A stretch of DNA of 64,000 nucleotides from Ptiloglossa arizonensis (taxonomy: Eukaryota > Arthropoda > Insecta > Hymenoptera > Colletidae), in NCBI RefSeq assembly GCF_051014685.1, contig NW_027478599.1:496001-560000 (forward strand), written 5' to 3'. The first letter of the stretch is position 1; each line of letters opens with the position of its first letter. Below the pieces are notes generated by a model. The model was not told the origin of the DNA. It ran no database searches and saw only the letters and a list, made by a program, of their open reading frames with translations. A program made the translations under genes and the position numbers. Shown in pieces: positions 1-9,866 of this stretch.

Positions 1-323
1 TTCCCTCGGCCATTCTGGTTAAGCGTTTGGAACAGCAGAATTGCGAAAAATTTTTTGCCTTCTCAACCATTTCTTGGCTTCAAACTCCCATATCTCGCGA
101 ACGGATTGACCTAACCCAAAAATTCCTATTGCATCTGAAAGTAGAAGCTCGCCCGATTACAGCGGTATGTGAATTTTTCCCTAGGCCATTCTGGTTAAGC
201 GATTGGAGCAGCAGAAGTGCGAAAAATTAGTTGTCTTGTCAAGCATTTCTTAGATTCAAAGTCCCATATCTCGCGAACGGATTGACCTAATCCAAAAATT
301 CCTATTGCATCTGAAAGTAGAAA

Positions 324-1040
324 CTCGACCGATTACAGCGGTATGTGTATTTTTTCCCTAGGCCATTCTGGTTAAGCGTTTGGGGCAGCAGAAGTGCGAA
401 AAATTAGTTGTCTTCTCAACCATTTCTTAGCTTCAAAGTCCCATATCTCGCGAGCGAATTGACCTAACCCAAAAATTCCTATTGCATCTGAAAGTAGAAA
501 CTCGCCCGATTACAACGGTGTGTGTATTTTTTCCCTAGGCCATTCTGGTTAACCGTTTGGTGCAGCGGAATTGCGAAAAATTTTTTGCCTTCTCAACCAT
601 TTCTTGGCTTCAATATCCCATATCTTGCGAACGGATTGACCTAACCAAAAAATTCCTATTGCATCTGAAAGTAGAATCTCGCCCGATTACAGCGGTATGT
701 GTATTTTTTCCCTAGGCCATTCTGGTTGAGCGTTTGGAGCAGCAGAATTGCGAAAAATTTGTTGCCTTCTCAACTATTTCGTGGCTTCAAACTCCCATAT
801 CTCGCGAACGGATTGACCTAACCCAAAAATTCCTATTGTAACTGAAAGTAGAAACTCGCCCGATTACAACGGTATGTGTATTTCTTCCCTAGGCCATTCT
901 GGTTAAGCGTTTGGGGCAGCAGAAGTGCGAAAAATTTGTTGTTTTCTCAACCATTTCTTAGCTTCAAAGTCCCATTTTTCGCGAGCGGATTGACCTAACC
1001 CAAAAATTCCTATTGCATCTGAAAGTGGAAACTCGTCCGA
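324..1040 (+). repeat. 4-monomer block shared with 5101-5820
   Basis: The block starts at CTCGACCGATTACAGCGG and runs through a GGGGCAGCAG monomer, a GTTAACCGTTTGGTGCAGCGG monomer, and a GTTGAGCG monomer with CAACTATTTCGTGG. The same order occurs at 5101, about 4,777 bp (27 monomers) away, with only scattered substitutions. The rare CTCGACC state also marks 6517 and 8814. Confidence 0.75.
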
Positions 1041-1599
1041 TTACAACGGTGTGTGTATTTTTCCCTAGGCCATTCTGGTTAAGCGTTTGGAGCAGCAGAA
1101 GTGCGAAAAATTTGTTGTCTTCTCAACAATTTCGTAGCTTCAAACTCCCATATCTCGCGAACGGATTGACCTAACCCAAAAATTCCTATTGCATCTGAAA
1201 GTGGAAACTCGTCCGATTACAACGGTATGGGTATTTTTTCCCTAGGCCATTCTGGTTAAGCGTTTGGAGCAGCAGAAGTGCGAAAAATTAGTTGTTTTCT
1301 CAACCATTTCTTAGCTTCAAAGTCCCATATCTCGCGAGCGGATTGACCTAACCCAAAAATTCATATTGCATCTGAAAGTAGAAACTCGCCCGATTACAAC
1401 GGTGTGTGTATTTTTCCCTAGGCCATTCTGGTTAAGCGTTTGGAGCAGCAGAAGTGCGAAAAATTTTTGCCTTCTCAACCATTTCTTGGCTTCAAACTCC
1501 CATATCTCGCGAACGGATTGACCTAACCCAAAAATTCCTATTGCATCTGAAAGTTGAAACTCGCCCGATTACAACGGTATGTGTATTCTTTCCCAAGGC

Positions 1600-2430
1600 C
1601 ATTCTGGTTAAGCGATTGGAGCAGCAGAAGTGCGACAAATTTGTTGTCTTGTCAACCATTTCTTAGCTTCAAAGTCCCATACCTCGAGAACGGATTGACC
1701 TAACCCAAAAATTGCTATTGTACCTGAAAGTAGAAACTCGTCCGATTACAACGGTATGGGTATTTTTTCCGTAGGCCATTCTGGTTAAGCGTTTGGAGCA
1801 GCAGAATTGCGAAAAATTTGTTGTCTTCTCAACCATTTCTTAGCTTCAAAGTCCCATATCTCGCGAACGGATTGACCTAACCCAAAAATTCCTATTGTAA
1901 CTGAAAGTAGAAACTCGCCCGATTAGAAAGGTATGTGTATTTTTTCCCTAGCACATTCTGGTTAAGCAATTGGAGCAGCAGAAGTGCGAAAAATTTGTTG
2001 TCTTGTCAACCATTTCTTAGCTTCAAAGTCCCATATCTCGCGAACGGATTGACCTAACCTAAAAATTCCTATTGTAACTTAAAAGTAGAAACTCGTCCGA
2101 TAACAACGGTATGGGTATTTTTTCCCTAGGCCATTCTGGTTAAGCGTTTGGAGCAGCAGAAGTGCGAAAAATTTGTTGTCTTCTCAACAATTTCGTAGCT
2201 TCAAACTCCCATATCTCGCGAACGGATTAACCTAACCCAAAAATTGCTATTGTACCTGAAAGTAGAAACTCGTCCGATTACAACGGTATGGGTATTTTTT
2301 CCCTAGGCCATTCTGGTTAAGCGATTGGAGCAGCAGAAGTGCGAAAAATTGTTTGCCTTCTCAACCATTTCTTGGCTTCAAACTCCCATATCTCGCGAAC
2401 GGATTGACCTAACCCAAAAATTCCTATTGC
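1600..2430 (+). repeat. ~830-bp block shared with 11681-12511
   Basis: Rare states line up at a constant offset of about 10.08 kb (57 monomers): GCGACAAATTTG (1632), CTAGCACATTCTGG followed by AAGCAATTGG (about 1950), GTAACTTAAAAGTAG, and GCGAAAAATTGTTTGCC (about 2341). The copies part at GAAAGTCGAAACTCGCCC here against GAAAGTGGAAACTCGTCC at 12511. Confidence 0.75.
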
Positions 2431-3339
2431 ATCTGAAAGTCGAAACTCGCCCGATTACAACGGTATGTGTATTTTTTCCCTAGGCCATTCTGGTTAAGCG
2501 TTTGGTGCAGCGGAATTGCGAAAAATTTTTTGACTTCTCAACCATTTCTTGGCTTCAATCTCCCATATCTTGCGAACGGATTGACCTAACCAAAAAATTC
2601 CTATTGCATCTGAATGTAGAAACTCGCCCGATTACATCGGTATGTGTATTTTTTCCCAAGGCCATTCTGGTTAAGCGATTGGAGCAGCAGAAGTGCGAAA
2701 AATTTGTTGTCTTGTCAACCATTTCTTAGCTTCAAAGTCCCATACCTCGAGAACGGATTGACCTAACCCAAAAATTGCTATTGTACCTGAAAGTAGAAAC
2801 TCGTCCGATTACAACGGTATGGGTATTTTTTCCGTAGGCCATTCTGGTTAAGCGTTTGGAGCAGCAGAATTGCGAAAAATTTGTTGTCTTCTCATCCATT
2901 TCTTAGCTTCAAAGTCCCATATCTAGCGAACGGATTGACCTAACCCAAAAATTCCTATTGTAACTTAAAAGTAGAAACCCGTCCGATTACAACGGTATGG
3001 GTATTTTTTCCCTAGGCCATTCTGGTTAAGCGTTTGGAGCAGCAGAAGTGCGAAAAATTTGTTGTCTTCTCAACAATTTCGTAGCTTCAAAGTCCCATAC
3101 CTCGAGAAAGGATTGACCTAACCCAAAAATTGCTATTGTACCTGAAAGTAGAAACTCGTCCGATTACAACGGTATGGGTATTTTTTCCGTAGGCCATTCT
3201 GGTTAAGCGTTTGGAGCAGCAGAAGTGCGAAAAATTTGTTGTCTTCTCAACCATTTCTTAGCTTCAAAGTCCCATATCTCGCGAACGGATTGACCTAACC
3301 CAAAAATTCCTATTGTAACTGAAAGTAGAAACTCGTCCG

Positions 3340-4040
3340 ATTACAACGGTATGGATATTTTTCCCTAGGCCATTCTGGTTAAGCGTTTGGAGCAGCAGAA
3401 GTGCGAAAAATTTGTTGTCTTCTCAACCATTTCGTAGCTTCAAACTCCCATATCTCGCGAACGGATTAACCTAACCCAAAAATTCCTATTGCATCTGTAA
3501 GTAGAAACTCGCCCGATTACAAGGGTAAGTGTATTTTTTCCCTGGGCCATTCTGGTTAAGCGTTTGGAGCCGCAGAATTGCGAAAAATTTTTTGCCTTCT
3601 CATTCATTTTTTGGCTTCAAACTCTCATATCTCGCGAACGAATTGACCTAACCCAAAAATTCCTATTGCATCTGAAAGTAGAAACTCGCCCGATTACAGC
3701 GGTATGTGTATTTTTTCCCTAGGCCATTCTGGTTAAGCGTTTGGGGCAGCAGAAGTGCGAAAAATTTGTTGTTTTCTCAACCATTTCTTAGCTTCAAAGT
3801 CCCATATCTCGCGAGCGGATTGACCTAACCCAAAAATTCCTATTGCATCTGAAAGTAGAAACTCGCCCGATTACAACGGTGTGTGTATTTTTTCCCAAGG
3901 TCATTCTGGTTAAGCGATTGGAGCAGCAGAAGTGCGAAAAATTTGTTGTCTTGTCAACCATTTCTTAGCTTCAAAGTCCCATACCTCGAGAACGGATTGA
4001 CCTAACCCAAAAATTGCTATTGTACCTGAAAGTAGAAACT
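3340..4040 (+). repeat. ~700-bp block shared with 14122-14826 and partly 31280-31826
   Basis: The block begins at GGTATGGATATTTTTCCC. It continues through a class-B monomer with CATTTTTTGGCTTC and CGAACGAATTGACC, a GGGGCAGCAG monomer ending GTGTGTG, and a monomer with CCCAAGG then ACCTCGAGAACGG. The same order is found at about 14122 and, for its first three monomers, at 31280. The copies diverge at CTCGCCC against CTCGTCC (4040/14826). Confidence 0.72.
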
Positions 4041-4573
4041 CGCCCGATTAGAACGGAATGTATATTTTTTCCCTAGCCCATTCTGGTTAAGCGATTGGAG
4101 CAGCAGAAGTGCGAAAAATTTGTTGTCTTGTCAACCATTTCTTAGCTTCAAACTCCCATATCTCGCGAACGGATTAACCTAACCCAAAAATTCCTATTGC
4201 ATCTGAAAGTAGAAAATCGCCCGATTACAACGGTAAGTGTATTTTTTCCCTGGGCCATTCTGGTTAAGCGTTTGGAGCCGCAGAATTGCGAAAAATTTTT
4301 TGCCTTCTCATTCATTTCTTGGCTTCAAACTCTCATATCTCGCGAACGGATTGACCTAACCCAAAAATTCCTATTGCATCTGAAAGTAGAAGCTCGCCCG
4401 ATTACAGCGGTATGTGAATTTTTTCCCTAGGCCATTCTGGTTAAGCGATTGGAGCAGCAGAAGTGCGAAAAATTTGTTGTCTTGTCAACCATTTCTTAGC
4501 TTCAAAGTCCCATATCTCGCGAACGGATTGACCTAACCCAAAAATTCCTGTTGCATCTGAAATTAGAAACTCG

Positions 4574-4588
4574 CCCGATTACAACGGT
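4574..4588 (-). promoter_or_regulatory. CENP-B-box-like site 2 (representative copy; monomer positions 152-166)
   Basis: On this strand the site reads CCCGATTACAACGGT. The reverse complement, ACCGTTGTAATCGGG, matches 7 of 9 essential CENP-B positions and 11 of 15 bases of the human box; the TTCG end is ACCG. It lies 65 bp from site 1 in the same orientation. Common variants change it: CGTCCGATT removes one base of CGGG, while GATTAGAACGGAA (for example 4751-4765) reaches 8 of 9. A 7 of 9 match is common by chance, so this site alone carries little weight. Confidence 0.2.
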
Positions 4589-4599
4589 ATGTGTATTTT

Positions 4600-4776
4600 T
4601 TCCCTAGGCCATTCTGGTTAAGCGTTTGGAGCAGCAGAAGTGCGAAAAATTTGTTGTCTTCTCAACCATTTCTTAGCTTCAAAGTCCCATATCTCGCGAA
4701 CGGATTGACCTAACCCAAAAATTCCTATTGTAACTGAAAGTAGAAACTCGCCCGATTAGAACGGAATGTGTATTTT
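4600..4776 (+). repeat. Reference 177-bp monomer
   Basis: This copy is close to the majority sequence over most of its length and is used here to define monomer coordinates 1-177 (4600 = position 1). It carries the common states GCGTTTGG (23-30), AGCAGCAGAAGTGCG (31-45), TTTGTTGTCTTCTC (51-64) and CGCGAACGG (96-104). Positions 130-135 read GTAACT, where many other copies have GCATCT. The G+C content of a majority monomer is about 42% by hand count, with about eight CpG dinucleotides. Its length equals 3 x 59, so any reading frame continues in phase from one monomer to the next. Confidence 0.9.
4686..4700 (-). promoter_or_regulatory. CENP-B-box-like site 1 (representative copy; monomer positions 87-101)
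   Basis: On this strand the site reads CCCATATCTCGCGAA. Its reverse complement, TTCGCGAGATATGGG, fits the CENP-B box core TTCGNNNNANNCGGG at 8 of 9 essential positions; only the first C of CGGG is replaced, by T. It is present in every monomer that keeps CGCGAA. Monomers with CGCGAGC lose one more essential base, and those with CTCGAGAA lose the C of CG. CENP-B binding is known from primate and some other satellites. Here it is only a sequence resemblance, and a match this good is expected by chance in roughly 4% of random 177-bp monomers searched on both strands. Confidence 0.3.
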
Positions 4777-5296
4777 TTCCCTAGCCCATTCTGGTTAAGC
4801 GATTGGAGCAGCAGAAGTGCGAAAAATTTGTTGTCTTGTCAACCATTTCTTAGCTTCAAACTCCCATATCTCGCGAACGGATTAACCTAACCCAAAAATT
4901 CCTATTGCATCTGAAAGTAGAAAATCGCCCGATTACAACGGTAAGTGTATTTTTTCCCTGGGCCATTCTGGTTAAGCGTTTGGAGCCGCAGAATTGCAAA
5001 AAATTTTTTGCCTTCTCATTCATTTCTTGGCTTCAAACTCTCATATCTCGCGAACGGATTGACCTAACCCAAAAATTCCTATTGCATCTGAAAGTAGAAA
5101 CTCGACCGATTACAGCGGTATGTGTATTTTTTCCCTAGGCCATTCTGGTTAAGCGTTTGGGGCAGCAGAAGTGCGAAAAATTAGTTGTCTTCTCAACCAT
5201 TTCTTAGCCTCAAAGTCCCATATCTCGCGAGCGGATTGACCTAACCCAAAAATTCCTATTGCATCTGAAAGTAGAAACTCGCCCGATTACAACGGT

Positions 5297-7593
5297 GTGT
5301 GTATTTTTTCCCTAGGCCATTCTGATTAACCGTTTGGTGCCGCGGAATTGCGAAAAATTTTTTGCCTTCTCAACCATTTCTTGGCTTCAATATCCCATAT
5401 CTTGCGAACGGATTGACCTAACCAAAAAATTCCTATTGCATCTGAAAGTAGAAACTCGCCCGATTACAGCGGTATGTGTATTTTTTCCCTAGGCCATTCT
5501 GGTTGAGCGTTTGGAGCAGCAGAATTGCGAAAAATTTGTTGCCTTCTCAACTATTTCGTGGCTTCAAACTCCCATATCTCGCGAACGGATTGACCTAACC
5601 CAAAAATTCCTATTGTAACTGAAAGTAGAAACTCGCCCGATTACAACGGTATGTGTATTTTTTCCCTAGGCCATTCTGGTTAAGCGTTTGGGGCAGCAGA
5701 AGTGCGAAAAATTTGTTGTTTTCTCAACCATTTCTTAGCTTCAAAGTCCCATATTTCGCGAGCGGATTGACCTAACCCAAAAATTCCTATTGCATCTGAA
5801 AGTAGAAACTCGCCCGATTACAACGGTGTGTGTATTTTTTCCCTAGGCCATTCTGGTTAAGCGATTGGAGCAGCAGAATTGCGAAAAATTTTTTGCCTTC
5901 TCAACCATTTCTTGGCTTCAAACTCCCATATCTCGCGAACGGATTGACCTAACCAAAAAATTCCTATTGCATCTGAAAGTAGAAGCTCGCCCGATTACAG
6001 CGGTATGTGAATTTTTTCCCTAGGCCATTCTGGTTAAGCGATTGGAGCAGCAGAAGTGCGAAAAATTTGTTGTCTTGTCAACCATTTCTTAGCTTCAAAG
6101 TCCCATATCTCGCGAACGGATTGACCTAACCCAAAAATTCCTGTTGCGTCTGAAATTAGAAACTCGCCCGATTACAACGGTATGTGTATTTTTTCCCTAG
6201 GCCATTCTGGTTAAGCGTTTGGAGCAGCAGAAGTGCGAAAAATTTGTTGTCTTCTCAACCATTTCTTAGCTTCAAAGTCCCATATCTCGCGAACGGATTG
6301 ACCTAACCCAAAAATTCCTATTGTAACTGAAAGTAGAAACTCGCCCGATTAGAACGGAATGTATATTTTTTCCCTAGCCCATTCTGGTTAAGCGATTGGA
6401 GCAGCAGAAGTGCGAAAAATTTGTTGTCTTGACAACCATTTCTTAGCTTCAAACTCCCATATCTCGCGAACGGATTAACCTAACCCAAAAATTCCTATTG
6501 CATCTGAAAGTAGAAACTCGACCGATTACAGCGGTATGTGTATTTTTTCCCTAGGCCATTCTGGTTAAGCGTTTGGGGCAGCAGAAGTGCGAAAAATTAG
6601 TTGTCTTCTCAACCATTTCTTAGCTTCAAAGTCCCATATCTAGCGTGCGGATTGACCTAACCCAAAAATTCCTATTGCATCTGAAAGTAGAAACTCGCCC
6701 GATTACAACGGTGTGTGTATTTTTTCCCTAGGCCATTCTGGTTAACCGTTTGGTGCAGCGGAATTGCGAAAAATTTTTTGTCTTCTCAACCATTTCTTGG
6801 CTTCAATATCCCATATCTTGCGAACGGATTGACCTAACCAAAAAATTCCTATTGCATCTGAAAGTAGAAACTCGCCCGATTACAGCGGTATGTATATTTT
6901 TTCCCTAGCCCATTCTGGTTAAGCGATTGGAGCAGCAGAAGTGCGAAAAATTTGTTGTCTTGTCAACCATTTCTTAGCTTCAAACTCCCATATCTCGCGA
7001 ACGGATTAACCTAACCCAAAAATTCCTATTGCATCTGAAAGTAGAAAATCGGCGTTTACAACGGTATGTGTATTTTTTCCCTAGGCCATTCTGGTTAAGC
7101 GATTGGAGCAGCAGAAGTGCGAAAAATTTTTTGCCTTCTCAACCATTTCTTGGCTTCAAACTCCCATATCTCGCGAACGGATTGACCTAACCCAAAAATT
7201 CAATTGCATCTGAAAGTGGAAACTCGTCCGATTACAACGGTATGGGTATTTTTTCCCTAGGCCATTCTGGTTAAGCGTTTGGAGCAGCAGAAGTGCGAAA
7301 AATTAGTTGTTTTCTCAACCATTTCTTAGCTTCAAAGTCCCATATCTCGCGAGCGGATTGACCAAACCCAAAAATTCATATTGCATCTGAAAGTAGAAAC
7401 TCGCCCGATTACAACGGTATGTGTATTTTTCCCTAGGCCATTCTGGTTAAGCGTTTGGAGCAGCAGAAGTGCGAAAAATTTTTGCCTTCTCAACCATTTC
7501 TTGGCTTCAAACTCCCATATCTCGCGAACGGATTGACCTAACCCAAAAATTCCTATTGCATCTGAAAGTAGAAACTCGCCCGATTACAACGGT
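5297..7593 (+). repeat. 13-monomer HOR, copy 1 (~2.30 kb)
   Basis: The unit starts at GTGTGTGTATTTTTTCCC just before the rare GATTAACCGTTTGGTGCCGCGG (5324), which returns at 7621. Other rare states return at about the same offset (2,297-2,301 bp): CTCGACC (6517/8814), GATATAC-type GGAATGTATATT (about 6350/8650), TATCTAGCGTGCGG (about 6640/8935) and ATTCAATTGC (about 7200/9500). This copy has a 2-bp deletion, AAAATCGGCG, near 7048 that copy 2 lacks. Confidence 0.85.
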
Positions 7594-9866
7594 GTGTGTA
7601 TTTTTTCCCTAGGCCATTCTGATTAACCGTTTGGTGCCGCGGAATTGCGAAAAATTTTTTGCCTTCTCAACCATTTCTTGGCTTCAATATCCCATATCTT
7701 GCGAACGGATTGACCTAACCAATAAATTCCTATTGCATCTGAAAGTAGAAACTCGCCCGATTACAGCGGTATGTGTATTTTTTCCCTAGGCCATTCTGGT
7801 TGAGCGTTTGGAGCAGCAGAATTGCGAAAAATTTGTTGCCTTCTCAACTATTTCGTGGCTTCAAACTCCCATATCTCGCGAACGGATTGACCTAACCCAA
7901 AAATTCCTATTGTAACTGAAAGTAGAAACTCGCCCGATTACAACGGTATGTGTATTTTTTCCCTAGGCCATTCTGGTTAAGCGTTTGGGGCAGCAGAAGT
8001 GCGAAAAATTTGTTGTTTTCTCAACCATTTCTTAGCTTCAAAGTCCCATATTTCGCGAGCGGATTGACCTAACCCAAAAATTCCTATTGCATCTGAAAGT
8101 AGAAACTCGCCCGATTACAACGGTGTGTGTATTTTTTCCCTAGGCCATTCTGGTTAAGCGTTTGGAGCAGCAGAATTGCGAAAAATTTTTTGCCTTCTCA
8201 ACCATTTCTTGGCTTCAAACTCCCATATCTCGCGAACGGATTGACCTAACCCAAAAATTCCTATTGCATCTGAAAGTAGAAGCTCGCCCGATTACAGCGG
8301 TATGTGAATTTTTTCCCTAGGCCATTCTGGTTAAGCGATTGGAGCAGCAGAAGTGCGAAAAATTTGTTGTCTTGTCAACCATTTCTTAGCTTCAAAGTCC
8401 GATATCTCGCGAACGGATTGACCTAACCCAAAAATTCCTGTTGCGTCTGAAATTAGAAACTCGCCCGATTACAACGGTATGTGTATTTTTTCCCTAGGCC
8501 ATTCTGGTTAAGCGTTTGGAGCAGCAGAAGTGCGAAAAATTTGTTGTCTTCTCAACCATTTCTTAGCTTCAAAGTCCCATATCTCGCGAACGGATTGACC
8601 TAACACAAAAATTCCTATTGTAACTGAAAGCAGAAACTCGCCCGATTAGAACGGAATGTATATTTTTTCCCTAGCCCATTCTGGTTAAGCGATTGGAGCA
8701 GCAGAAGTGCGAAAAATTTGTTGTCTTGACAACCATTTCTTAGTTTCAAACTCCCATATCTCGCGAACGGATTAACCTAACCCAAAAATTCCTATTGCAT
8801 CTGAAAGTAGAAACTCGACCGATTACAGCGGTATGTGTATTTTTTCCCTAGGCCATTCTGGTTAAGCGTTTGGGGCAGCAGAAGTGCGAAAAATTAGTTG
8901 TCTTCTCAACCATTTCTTAGCTTCAAAGTCCCATATCTAGCGTGCGGATTGACCTAACCCAAAAATTCCTATTGCATCTGAAAGTAGAAACTCGCCCGAT
9001 TACAACGGTGTGTGTATTTTTTCCCTAGGCCATTCTGGTTAACCGCTTGGTGCAGCGGAATTGCGAAAAATTTTTTGTCTTCTCAACCATTTCTTGGCTT
9101 CAATATCCCATATCTTGCGAACGGATTGACCTAACCAAAAAATTCCTATTGCATCTGAAAGTAGAAACTCGCCCGATTACAGCGGTATGTATATTTTTTC
9201 CCTAGCCCATTCTGGTTAAGCGATTGGAGCAGCAGAAGTGCGAAAAATTTGTTGTCTTGTCAACCATTTCTTAGCTTCAAACTCCCATATCTCGCGAACG
9301 GATTAACCTAACCCAAAAATTCCTATTGCATCTGAAAGTAGAAAATCGCCCGTTTACAACGGTATGTGTATTTTTTCCCTAGGCCATTCTGGTTAAGCGA
9401 TTGGAGCAGCAGAAGTGCGAAAAATTTTTTGCCTTCTCAACCATTTCTTGGCTTCAAACTCCCATGTCTCGCGAACGGATTGACCTAACCCAAAAATTCA
9501 ATTGCATCTGAAAGTGGAAACTCGTCCGATTACAACGGTATGGGTATTTTTTCCCTAGGCCATTCTGGTTAAGCGTTTGGAGCAGCAGAAGTGCGAAAAA
9601 TTAGTTGTTTTCTCAACCATTTCTTAGCTTCAAAGTCCCATATCTCGCGAGCGGATTGACCAAACCCAAAAATTCATATTGCATCTGAAAGTAGAAACTC
9701 GCCCGATTACAACGGTATGTGTATTTTTGCCTAGGCCATTCTGGTTAAGCGTTTGGAGCAGCAGAAGTGCGAAAAATTTTTGCCTTCTCAACCATTTCTT
9801 GGCTTCAAACTCCCATATCTCGCGAACGGATTGACCTAACCCAAAAATTCCTATTGCATCTGAAAG
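7594..9866 (+). repeat. 13-monomer HOR, copy 2 (~2.27 kb)
   Basis: Direct tandem copy of 5297-7593. It keeps the same order of monomer variants, with scattered single-base differences such as TCCGATATC (about 8400) and CCATGTCTCG (about 9465). The copies part near 9867, where this side reads GAAAGTCGAAACTCG and copy 1 reads GAAAGTAGAAACTCG. Before 9867 the two differ only at isolated positions as far as I can see. Confidence 0.85.

Larger units (their letters stand above)
1..5296 (+). repeat. Left mosaic of satellite monomers without one dominant HOR
   Basis: About 30 monomers of mixed classes. Blocks here recur elsewhere in the same order: 324-1040 matches 5101-5820; 1600-2430 matches 11681-12511; 2498-2935 matches 9925-10350 and 12931-13350; 3340-4040 matches 14122-14826. 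A 4-monomer step of 708 bp repeats locally (4053-4390 with 4761-5098). This part contains the first copy of the ATTCATATTGC cassette (1360). No unique sequence or gene was seen. Confidence 0.8.

Noticed and set aside
4600..4776. Telomere-like CCTAACCC in every monomer (positions 110-117)
   Set aside because: Only one short unit occurs per 177 bp and it is never in tandem. An 8-base resemblance is not evidence of telomeric origin.
4600..4776. RNA polymerase III gene ended by the T6 run
   Set aside because: I found no convincing A box and B box pair upstream of the TTTTTT. The T run is simply one of the A/T tracts of the monomer.
7040..7060. Possible insertion or recombination scar at AAAATCGGCG
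   Set aside because: It is a 2-bp deletion relative to AAAATCGCCCG in the sister 13-monomer copy (about 9345). It is a simple indel, not a junction.
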